32,277 nt of DNA from Patescibacteria group bacterium (GTDB lineage Bacteria; Patescibacteriota; Patescibacteriia; Patescibacteriales; GWC2-42-12), in NCBI GenBank assembly GCA_028703305.1, contig JAQVNC010000012.1, positions 1-32,277 on the forward strand, given 5' to 3'. The notes under the pieces were generated by a model. It did no database searches and had not been told where the DNA came from. It was given only the letters and a program-made list of their open reading frames with translations. This document shows, piece by piece, positions 26,193 to 32,277 of this stretch. How positions within the stretch are numbered: position 1 is the first letter of the stretch; each line of letters starts with the position of its first letter. Made by a program: the position numbers and the translations under genes.

Positions 26193-26221
26193 TTGAAAAC
26201 TTTTTTAAAAAAAGTTTTCAA
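26193..26221. other. A/T-rich perfect palindrome, possible weak terminator
   Basis: Two 14-base arms, TTGAAAACTTTTTT and its exact complement, are separated by one A, directly after the WbpD-like stop codon at 26188. A hairpin with only two G-C pairs and no following T-run would be weak as an intrinsic terminator, yet its place between two genes suggests a 3'-end or insulating role. Confidence 0.45.
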
Positions 26222-26242
26222 TACTTTCAAAAAATACAAGGT

Positions 26243-26297
26243 ATCAAATAAAATTTTATAGCGAGCAAAGCTCTACGGCCATAAAATTTTATTTGAT
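26243..26297. repeat. Palindromic hairpin element, second type
   Basis: Perfect 17-base arms, ATCAAATAAAATTTTAT (26243-26259) and its complement (26281-26297), enclose a 21-base loop that holds a small inner hairpin, GAGC-AAA-GCTC (26263-26273), followed by TACGGCC. The outer part resembles the AAAATTTT stems of the two elements at 5070 and 16410, but the core sequence is different. It ends 11 bases before the start of the DegT gene at 26309. It could be a structured leader, a REP-like element or a transcription-end signal. Only one copy is in the window. Confidence 0.75.
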
Positions 26298-26308
26298 TAT
26301 ATTAGGAT

Positions 26309-27391
26309 ATGAAAATCAAATTATGCGATGTTAGTTTAAAAAAAGAAGAAAGGCGGGCGGTTGACCGGGTGTTGGCCTCGGGGAAATTAGCTCAAGGCAA
26401 AGTCGCGGAAGATTTTGAAAAAAAATTCGCCAAATTTATCGGAACTAAATATGCTTGCGCCGCGAGCAACGGCACGGCGGCTTTAGAGCTGGCCTTATTG
26501 GCTTTAGGCGTCGGTCCGGGCGACGAGGTTATAACCACGCCATTTTCTTTTATCGCCACGGCCAACGCCATTTTATATACCGGCGCTCGGCCGGTTTTTG
26601 TCGATGTTTTAGAAGACACTTTTAATATCAACCCGGAATTAATTGAAAAGAAAATTACTTCTAAAACTAAGGCGATTATGCCGGTGCATCTTTACGGTTT
26701 GCCTGCCAATATGGATAGAATCATGGAAATCGCTAAGAGGCGCGGTCTGGCCGTAGTGGAAGACGCTTGCCAGGCGCATGGCGCTGAAATGAACGGCAAG
26801 AAGGCCGGCTCAATCGGCGCGGCCGGCTGTTTTTCCTTTTACCCGACTAAAAATATGACGACCGGCGAGGGCGGCATGATAACCACCAACGACGCTAAGC
26901 TGGCGGAAAAAATCCGCCTGTTGCGCAATCATGGCATGCGCGTTCGCTATCAGCATGAAATAATCGGCTATAACTTAAGAATGACGGATATAGCGGCCGC
27001 TATCGGCCTGGAGCAACTAAAAAAGCTTCCCGGGTTTAACAGGAAGCGAACGGCCAATGCCGCTTTTTTATCTTCGCGCCTTAAATTAATAGAAGGCATA
27101 ACCGTGCCAACCGTTTCTAAAAATTATAAGCCTGCTTGGCACCAATTTACCGTCCGGGTTGGCTCAAAGTATAATTTGAGTCGTGAAAAATTAATGAAGA
27201 AATTAGCTTTAAAAAATATTGAAACCGCCCTATACTATCCGGTGCCAATACATCTGCAGCCGGCCTATAAAAATCTTGGCTATGTTGATAGTTTGCCGGT
27301 TGCCGAACGGCTTGCCAATGAGATACTCTCACTGCCGGTTCAGCCGAATTTAACCGTTAACCAATTAAAATATATTATTGCCCAGTTTTAG
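26309..27391 (+). CDS. DegT-family sugar aminotransferase (WbpE/ArnB-like)
   Basis: A 360-residue PLP-dependent aminotransferase. It has the usual start with VSLKKEERRAVDRVLASGKLAQGKVAEDFE-like spacing, ASNGTAALELALLALG, VVEDACQAHGAEMNGKKAG and the Schiff-base lysine K181 in SFYPTKNMTTGEGG. It is complete and of family length. It is a distant paralogue of the gene at 19191 and, next to the WbpD-like acetyltransferase, probably aminates C3 of a UDP-3-keto sugar (WbpE role) or C4 of a keto-deoxy sugar. The partner dehydrogenases (WbpA/WbpB type) are not in this window. The last 17 bases overlap the 3' end of the minus-strand gene, tail to tail. Confidence 0.92.
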   Translation: MKIKLCDVSLKKEERRAVDRVLASGKLAQGKVAEDFEKKFAKFIGTKYACAASNGTAALELALLALGVGPGDEVITTPFSFIATANAILYTGARPVFVDVLEDTFNINPELIEKKITSKTKAIMPVHLYGLPANMDRIMEIAKRRGLAVVEDACQAHGAEMNGKKAGSIGAAGCFSFYPTKNMTTGEGGMITTNDAKLAEKIRLLRNHGMRVRYQHEIIGYNLRMTDIAAAIGLEQLKKLPGFNRKRTANAAFLSSRLKLIEGITVPTVSKNYKPAWHQFTVRVGSKYNLSREKLMKKLALKNIETALYYPVPIHLQPAYKNLGYVDSLPVAERLANEILSLPVQPNLTVNQLKYIIAQF

Positions 27392-28946
27392 GGATGATGT
27401 TTAATTTTTTGGCTAAGAGATCAACTAATGGCTCAACTTCTTGGGCCATTTTTTTTATATCAGGCCATTGGCTGCGGTATTGCCAGAGATGGATTATATC
27501 AACCGGCGCCGAGTTTTCTAAAACCGCGGCGATAAAATAAAATAATTCCTGGCGGTCAAAATGAAAGTTTTCCAATTGCTCTTTAACCAATTTCGGCAAA
27601 TCAGGCATTGAAGCGCAATATTTCACCATGGACAGGGAATTATAAAAAGCCGCGCCGAAAGTAATGGCTGGTTTTTTGAATAATAAAGCTTCCCAGCCGG
27701 CCGTGCCGTTTATGGACGCGACCATTTTAGCTTTTTTAATAATAGCATAGCTGTTTATGCCCGGATTAATGAGCTTGACGTTGGGCATTTTTTTTATTTC
27801 CCGGTAAAATTTTCTGGCCCTAAAGCCGAACATATGGGGATGCTCTTTAACATACAATTTATAATTAATCGGCAGAGATTGGGCCAGCTGTTTAATGATA
27901 TTAATTTGGTCGGTAGCGAAAGGCGCGCAGAAAAGCAGGCTAAGTTCAGGCTCGACGCTAAGTGGGAAGAAGACAAAATCGTCATTATCGTCCATGGCGT
28001 CGTATAGATCGTCATAGCCGATTAAAATGCGAATTTTTTTCTTAAGGCTGTCATAAAGATAAAACCAGGGGTTAACTCGCATGTAATCGTTTTTTTGCTC
28101 GCTTGAGTAATAGTCTTTTATGGTTTTAATAAAACAGCGGATTGACCAATAGGCGCCGGACGGCAGTAAAAATTTCATTTGCTTAAAACGGCTGATTGGC
28201 TGCTGCTCAGGCGTGGCGGTTTCATCGTAAGGAGCGGGGTGATCAATATATTCCAGCAAAAGCGCTTCGGCGCGCGACGTTATCTCGGGCGAGGGCGATA
28301 TTTCCTTATTTTTTAGTTTTAAAAATTGTTCGTTTAAAGAAGAAAAATCGCGGGGATCTTCCGTAATCATGTATAAATTTCTAAAGCGGGGGAACTCCCC
28401 GGAGAAAACAGGGATATTTTTCTTTTTGGCGATACCAAGCAAAAGAAAGGTGCCTAAACTGCCAACCGTTGGGAAGAAAACAAAGTCGGGCTTTTCGGTT
28501 TCAAGAAAAGCGATGATTTTTTTAGCGGTGGCCTGCAGTATTTTAAGCAAATCCATGTGGTTAAAGATCGGCTGATCGTAAGGGTATTGCCTTAAAAATT
28601 GCCCATGCAAAAGAATCCTGTCAACCGTTAGATAAGGCCAAAGATTGGGGAGGCCGTATTCCTGCTCCAGCATTTTAAGATATGAAAAATCCACGATTTC
28701 ATTTTTATATTGCGCGTGCAAATCTTCGTCAAAAAGCAGCTCTGTGTATTTAACATCATTCTGGCTTAGGAGATAGTCGTAATTTTTTCTGACGCTGGTA
28801 AAACCGCAATGTGAAGCTACGTTATATTTTTTAGTAAAAACGTAAGCCATGGCATGGCCGACAGGGGCAAAGCTTCTTTGCAAAAGAAAGCAGCCTTTTA
28901 GCTGTTTTTTCTCGCCGCTAGAACTATCAATATTTTGTTTATTCAT
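27375..28946 (-). CDS. Capsule_synth-domain protein (KpsS/KpsC-like)
   Basis: A 523-residue soluble protein, the only minus-strand gene. The C-terminal half has the hallmarks of capsule polysaccharide biosynthesis proteins: LYVKEHPHMFG (E368-H369-P370) and SINGTAGWEALLFKKPAITFG (N413-E419 and following), which in KpsS/KpsC relatives line a CMP-Kdo-using active site. The N-terminal half has FFPTVGSLGTFLLLGIAKKKNIPVF, a Rossmann-like part. It could transfer an acidic sugar to a lipid or glycan. It has its own promoter on the minus strand, with the expected transcript start at the A of the ATG, so translation is probably leaderless. Its 3' end overlaps the neighbouring gene by 17 bases. Family fairly sure; reaction inferred. 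Confidence 0.82.
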   Translation of the reverse strand: MNKQNIDSSSGEKKQLKGCFLLQRSFAPVGHAMAYVFTKKYNVASHCGFTSVRKNYDYLLSQNDVKYTELLFDEDLHAQYKNEIVDFSYLKMLEQEYGLPNLWPYLTVDRILLHGQFLRQYPYDQPIFNHMDLLKILQATAKKIIAFLETEKPDFVFFPTVGSLGTFLLLGIAKKKNIPVFSGEFPRFRNLYMITEDPRDFSSLNEQFLKLKNKEISPSPEITSRAEALLLEYIDHPAPYDETATPEQQPISRFKQMKFLLPSGAYWSIRCFIKTIKDYYSSEQKNDYMRVNPWFYLYDSLKKKIRILIGYDDLYDAMDDNDDFVFFPLSVEPELSLLFCAPFATDQINIIKQLAQSLPINYKLYVKEHPHMFGFRARKFYREIKKMPNVKLINPGINSYAIIKKAKMVASINGTAGWEALLFKKPAITFGAAFYNSLSMVKYCASMPDLPKLVKEQLENFHFDRQELFYFIAAVLENSAPVDIIHLWQYRSQWPDIKKMAQEVEPLVDLLAKKLNIIPKTGQ

Positions 28947-28952
28947 AAGAAT

Positions 28953-28981
28953 ATTATAAGCTGATATTAGGGCAATGTCAA
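28953..28981 (-). promoter_or_regulatory. Consensus sigma70-type promoter for the minus-strand gene
   Basis: On the minus strand the sequence reads TTGACA (28981-28976), a 17-base spacer, then TATAAT (28958-28953), an exact match to the bacterial housekeeping promoter consensus. The -10 box is six bases from the ATG at 28946, so transcription should begin at or within a base or two of the start codon and give a leaderless mRNA. Confidence 0.88.
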
Positions 28982-28997
28982 GGTGATTTTGCGCCAG

Positions 28998-29017
28998 TTG
29001 ACACTTTTTGACACTTT
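28998..29017 (+). repeat. Tandem 10-bp direct repeat overlapping the promoter
   Basis: TTGACACTTT occurs twice in direct succession (28998-29007 and 29008-29017). The first copy contains the -35 box and the second lies in the spacer, so a protein bound here would cover the promoter. The spacing of one helical turn suits an operator. The natural candidate is the HTH protein encoded directly downstream, acting on its own promoter. This is inference. Confidence 0.6.
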
Positions 29018-29026
29018 GGTTATAAT
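28998..29026 (+). promoter_or_regulatory. Consensus sigma70-type promoter for the HTH/ABC gene group
   Basis: TTGACA (28998-29003), a 17-base spacer and TATAAT (29021-29026) match the housekeeping consensus exactly. The expected start at about 29033 gives a leader of about 14 bases to the ATG at 29047, without a Shine-Dalgarno motif. It should drive the HTH gene, ABC exporter and perhaps the genes after them. It is arranged back to back with the minus-strand promoter, 16 bases apart. Confidence 0.9.
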
Positions 29027-29046
29027 GAGTCTATAAAGTTAAATAT

Positions 29047-29295
29047 ATGGCAGACGAAATCAAAAGCAACGCCGTTTATACTACCGGCGAAACGCAAAAA
29101 TTATTAAAGATAAGCAACAGCACGATTAAGCGCATGCTTAAGAAAAAGCTGATTAGAGCCAATAAAGTCGGCGGGCAATATCGTATTTTGGGCAAGGAAA
29201 TTTTGCGCTTGGTTTCTCCGGAAGTTGAAAAAAAGGCGATCAAATCATATTTAAAACTGAAACAAAAAGTTGTGGATAAAATAAATAAATGGTAA
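29047..29295 (+). CDS. Small excisionase/MerR-type helix-turn-helix DNA-binding protein
   Basis: An 82-residue protein. Residues about 9-47 (YTTGETQKLLKISNSTIKRM through VGGQYRI) match the winged HTH_17 fold used by excisionases and small MerR-like regulators, in which the RxxRIxxxEIxR wing follows the recognition helix. The last 25 residues (ALKSYLKLKQKVVDK-like) are a basic helix. No integrase or phage gene is near, so a transcription regulator is more likely than an excisionase. It is the first gene behind a consensus promoter whose core contains a 10-bp tandem repeat, consistent with self-regulation. It is 16 bases before the ABC exporter gene. Confidence 0.85.
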   Translation: MADEIKSNAVYTTGETQKLLKISNSTIKRMLKKKLIRANKVGGQYRILGKEILRLVSPEVEKKAIKSYLKLKQKVVDKINKW

Positions 29296-29311
29296 AATTT
29301 TATTATTATTT

Positions 29312-31099
29312 ATGGCTTTATTTAATAATAAATTAGTAAATTTTTCCAAGATTTTTTATAGAGCCTACTGGGGCTATAAAAAACAGATTTTAGCGCTGAC
29401 CCTGCTCGGGTTTTTAAGCAGCTTGCTTGAGGGTGTGGGAATTAACGTGGCTATTCCCATGTTTTCTTTTTTGACCGGAGTAAGCAATCAGGCGACCGAT
29501 ACGATTTCCAGCTTTATCGCCAAAGCTTTTAAATTTCTCCATATAAATTACAGCTTGAAATATTTATTTATTTTTATCTGTATTTTGCTTATTTTAAGAG
29601 TTTTGGTCTTGCTCTTGTCAAATTATATCAAAATTAAAATCACGGCCACTTATGAAGAAAAAACCAGGGGCGAATTATTCAGGCTGACCGCCGGAGCCAG
29701 CTGGCAGTATCTTTTAAAGCAGAAATTAGGCCACCTGGAAACTATTTTAATTACCAACGTTCAATATGGCGGCTATTTATTGCAGTATATCAGCAACAGC
29801 TTAATGATCATGGCGAGCTTGGTTATTTTTCTTTTGGTGGCGATCAATATTTCTTGGTTTATTACTTTGATTACTATAGTCTTGGGCGGAATAATTTTTC
29901 TGGTTTTTAGGCCGTTCTTATACAAAACCAGGTCTTTTTCCCGAGAAAGGGAAAAAATTAATCGGCAGACGGCCCATCATGTTAATGAAAATATTCTAGG
30001 CATGAAAACGATTAAAGTGATGACGGCCAATAATAGCATCGCCGATACGGCCGAACAATATTTTAAAAAATTAAAGGAGCTGGTTATTAAAACTTCTTTT
30101 CTAAGCATAACTACCGATGCTTTAATTCAGCCGATTGGTCTGCTCTTTGTTTTCATAATTTTTGCCATTTCCTATAAAACCGGAGCTTTTAACTTTGCCG
30201 CTTTAATCGCCATAATATATCTAATCCAAAGAATTTTTACCTACGCCCAGCAGCTTCAAACCGTTCTCTACTCTATGACTGTTTCCGCCCCGTATGTTAC
30301 TAAGATGCTGGAATACAGAGACGAGGTTAAGCAGAATAAAGAAATTGACAGCGGCACGGCTGATTTTAAATTTGACGATTCCCTAGAATTTAAAAATATT
30401 GGTTTTGAGTATGACAATAAGAAAAGAGTCCTAAGAGACGTAAATTTTATTATTAAAAAAGGCGAAATGGTCGGCCTGATCGGGCCGTCGGGCGCCGGTA
30501 AAACCACGATTGTGGATATAATTTTACGCCTGTTTAATCCTACTATAGGAGAAATTTTATTGGATGGATCCAATATTAATAAAATCAAAGTTAGCGATTG
30601 GCGGAAAAACATCGGCTATGTTTCCCAGGATATTTTTCTTAAAAATGACACCGTCGCCAATAATATTAAATTTTATAATAATTCAATAACCGATGAAGAA
30701 ATGGTGGCAGCGGCCAAGATGGCCAATATCCATGATTTTATCCAAAGCTGCCCGGAGAAATACGATACTGTTATCGGCGAACGAGGCTTGCTCATTTCGG
30801 TCGGGCAAAGGCAGAGAATTATTATCGCCAGAATTTTAGCCAGGCGGCCGAAGATTTTAATCTTGGATGAAGCCACTAGCGCGCTTGACAATGAATCGGA
30901 AGTGAAGATTCAGCAGGTGATAGAGAATTTAAAAAATAAAGTGACGGTCTTGCTGATCGCCCATCGTTTATCAACGGTAATGAATTGCACTAAGTTATTT
31001 GTGCTGCAAGACGGAAAAATCAGCGAGCAGGGTTCGCCCGAAGAGCTCTTATCGGACAAGAATTCTTATTTTTATAAAGTAAATTATATTCGGAAATAA
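29312..31099 (+). CDS. ABC exporter, fused permease and ATPase (MsbA/PglK-like)
   Basis: A 595-residue half-transporter that should work as a dimer in the membrane. Six helices lie in residues about 20-310, followed by a nucleotide-binding domain with Walker A GPSGAGKTT (G391-T399), Walker B LILDEATSALD (D519, E520) and the switch histidine H551 in IAHRLST. The signature motif is ISVGQRQRI (495 onward) instead of LSGGQ. Length and domain order match lipid-linked oligosaccharide flippases (PglK) and lipid A flippases (MsbA). With glycan genes on both sides it probably flips a lipid-linked glycan across the membrane. Other substrates, such as a lipid or peptide, cannot be ruled out. Confidence 0.92.
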   Translation: MALFNNKLVNFSKIFYRAYWGYKKQILALTLLGFLSSLLEGVGINVAIPMFSFLTGVSNQATDTISSFIAKAFKFLHINYSLKYLFIFICILLILRVLVLLLSNYIKIKITATYEEKTRGELFRLTAGASWQYLLKQKLGHLETILITNVQYGGYLLQYISNSLMIMASLVIFLLVAINISWFITLITIVLGGIIFLVFRPFLYKTRSFSREREKINRQTAHHVNENILGMKTIKVMTANNSIADTAEQYFKKLKELVIKTSFLSITTDALIQPIGLLFVFIIFAISYKTGAFNFAALIAIIYLIQRIFTYAQQLQTVLYSMTVSAPYVTKMLEYRDEVKQNKEIDSGTADFKFDDSLEFKNIGFEYDNKKRVLRDVNFIIKKGEMVGLIGPSGAGKTTIVDIILRLFNPTIGEILLDGSNINKIKVSDWRKNIGYVSQDIFLKNDTVANNIKFYNNSITDEEMVAAAKMANIHDFIQSCPEKYDTVIGERGLLISVGQRQRIIIARILARRPKILILDEATSALDNESEVKIQQVIENLKNKVTVLLIAHRLSTVMNCTKLFVLQDGKISEQGSPEELLSDKNSYFYKVNYIRK

Positions 31100-31138
31100 A
31101 TTTATAATTATATTAAATAAAATTTAACATTATTTTTT

Positions 31139-31858
31139 ATGGAATTTCTAGCAATTATTCCCGCCCGCGGCGGCAGTAAGGGAATACCTCATAAAAATAT
31201 TCGTAAATTTAACGGCCGGCCGTTAATCAGCTATACCATCGCTCAAGCTAAAAAATCAAAGTTTATAACCAGAGTGGCGGTTTCCACCGAGGCGGAAAAT
31301 ATCGCGGCCATTTCCAAAAAATACGGAGCGGAAGTACCGTGCTTAAGGCCTAAATCTTTAGCTAAAGACAACAGCAAGGCGGTTGACGCCGTTCTCCATC
31401 TTTTGGATTATTTAAAAACAAAAGAAAATTATGTTCCGGATTATATTGTGGCTTTGCAAGTAACCTCGCCCATGCGGCTGGTTGAGGACATAGACGGGGC
31501 GATTAGCTTGCTTTTAAAAAGAAAAGCGGACGCGGTCGTAAGCCTTTGCGCCACCGAGCAGCTTTTATATATTAAAGACAAAAAAGATTTGCTAAAAATG
31601 GTTAGCGATGAAAAGTTTTTAAAATCAACCAATCGGCAGGAATTGCTCCAGACCTATAAGCTTGACGGTTCAATGGTCTACGCGATTAAAACAAAAGTTT
31701 TTTTGAAAGAAAAATCTTTTTTAGCGGGAAAATTAATCGGTTATGTTATTCCCCGCTGGCGGGCTTTAGACTTGGACGAGCCGCAGGATTTCGTGGTCAG
31801 CGAACTTATTTTCCGCCATAGAAATAAACTGGCGCGTAAAATCAAAAATTTTATTTAA
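31139..31858 (+). CDS. CMP-sugar synthetase (acylneuraminate cytidylyltransferase family)
   Basis: A 239-residue cytidylyltransferase that would join CMP to an acidic 2-keto sugar using CTP. The start FLAIIPARGGSKGIPHKNI is the CTP-binding loop of the NeuA family; RPKSLAKDNSKAVDAVLHLL, VALQVTSPMRLVEDI and LDLDEPQDFVVSELIF are further family blocks. The usual SPLR in the third is SPMR. Length is close to NeuA, PseF and LegF. The sugar could be a nonulosonic acid, Kdo-like acid or related compound; no NeuB-type synthase is in the window. It lies 39 bases after the ABC gene and 4 bases before the next. Confidence 0.9.
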   Translation: MEFLAIIPARGGSKGIPHKNIRKFNGRPLISYTIAQAKKSKFITRVAVSTEAENIAAISKKYGAEVPCLRPKSLAKDNSKAVDAVLHLLDYLKTKENYVPDYIVALQVTSPMRLVEDIDGAISLLLKRKADAVVSLCATEQLLYIKDKKDLLKMVSDEKFLKSTNRQELLQTYKLDGSMVYAIKTKVFLKEKSFLAGKLIGYVIPRWRALDLDEPQDFVVSELIFRHRNKLARKIKNFI

Positions 31859-31862
31859 AAAT

Positions 31863-32277
31863 ATGAACAAAAAAAATAAAGGCGTCGAGCTTTGGAAAAA
31901 AGCGAAAAAAATAATTCCCGGCGGCAATCAGCTTTTGTCCAAGCGCGCCGAAATGTTTTTGCCGGAGCAGTGGCCGGCCTATTATAAAAAGGCCAAGGGC
32001 ATAAAAGTCTGGGATTTAAACGGGAAGGTCTATAAAGATTTTACTATTATGGGAGTCGGCGCGTGTATTTTGGGCTATGCCGACCCTGATGTAAATAAAG
32101 CGGTTAAAGCCGCGATAGATAACGGTTCAATGTCCACGCTTAATTCTCCTGAGGAAGTGGCTTTGGCGGAATTGCTCGTTAAGCTTCATCCTTGGGCAAA
32201 TATGGTTAGGTACGCCAGGGGCGGCGGCGAGGCTATGACAGTAGCCGCGCGCATAGCCAGGGCTCACTCCGGCAAGG
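31863..32277 (+). CDS. Class III aminotransferase, glutamate-1-semialdehyde aminomutase-like (partial)
   Basis: The first 138 residues of a PLP enzyme whose 3' part lies beyond the window. It begins with KAKKIIPGGNQLLSKRAEMFLPE and has KVWDLNGKVYKDFT, GACILGYADPDVNKAV and VRYARGGGEAMTVAARIARA, the order seen in class III aminotransferases of the GSA type (the G-S/G-x-E-A phosphate region). The active-site lysine is not yet reached. Together with the cytidylyltransferase upstream it resembles clusters that aminate a CMP-activated or precursor sugar, but true GSA aminomutase for tetrapyrrole synthesis cannot be excluded from the fragment. Confidence 0.87.
   Translation, partial: MNKKNKGVELWKKAKKIIPGGNQLLSKRAEMFLPEQWPAYYKKAKGIKVWDLNGKVYKDFTIMGVGACILGYADPDVNKAVKAAIDNGSMSTLNSPEEVALAELLVKLHPWANMVRYARGGGEAMTVAARIARAHSGK

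Noticed and set aside
28998-29017. CRISPR-like or satellite repeat
   Set aside because: There are only two adjacent 10-bp units with no spacer. The position over a promoter favours an operator.

Overview
This window is almost wholly a surface-glycan biosynthesis locus of a bacterium. I recognise 30 genes: seven GT4-type (GT-B fold) glycosyltransferases, one of them fused to a GtrA membrane domain; four GT2 glycosyltransferases; three polytopic GT-C-type membrane proteins, one frameshifted; three B12-binding-type radical SAM enzymes; three SAM methyltransferases; two DegT-family sugar aminotransferases, each next to a left-handed beta-helix acyltransferase; one extended SDR; one capsule-synthesis-domain protein; one small HTH regulator; one ABC flippase-type exporter; one CMP-sugar synthetase; and a class III aminotransferase cut by the window end. 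There is no rRNA, tRNA, CRISPR array, transposase or integrase.

The organism cannot be named from sequence alone. Moderate-to-low GC, A/T-rich leaders almost without Shine-Dalgarno motifs, very tight gene packing (ATGA and TAATG overlaps), hairpin repeats in the few gaps and a large glycosyltransferase island are compatible with a Candidate Phyla Radiation (Patescibacteria) genome. This is inference. TGA is used as an ordinary stop (genes ending at 3566, 13346 and 25802), so the recoded genetic code of Absconditabacteria/Gracilibacteria does not apply.

Layout. (A) 92-5008: GT4, GT2, GtrA-GT4 fusion, radical SAM. (B) After a gap holding hairpin element copy 1, 5187-16382: two further runs of glycosyltransferase plus methyltransferase, each closed by a radical SAM gene, then GT-C, GT2 and a methyltransferase. 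(C) After a gap holding hairpin element copy 2, 16533-26188: GT-C, GT4, DegT, PglD-like acetyltransferase, GT2, broken GT-C-like gene, GT4, SDR, WbpD-like acetyltransferase. (D) After a gap with two palindromes, 26309-27391: a WbpE-like aminotransferase, meeting tail-to-tail the minus-strand capsule-type gene 27375-28946. (E) A divergent promoter region (28947-29046) with two textbook sigma70-type promoters, then HTH regulator, ABC exporter, CMP-sugar synthetase and class III aminotransferase to the window end.

Inferred teamwork: DegT/acetyltransferase pairs and the SDR make N-acylated deoxy- or uronic-type aminosugars; the cytidylyltransferase activates an acidic sugar; GT4 enzymes assemble a chain on a lipid carrier in the cytoplasm; the methyltransferases and radical SAM proteins modify sugars or termini; the PglK/MsbA-like exporter may flip the lipid-linked product; and DPM/ArnC-like GT2 enzymes with GtrA and GT-C proteins may add sugars outside the membrane from polyprenyl-phosphate donors. 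No initiating phosphoglycosyltransferase, Wzy polymerase or nucleotide-sugar dehydrogenase is present here, so the pathway must be completed elsewhere.
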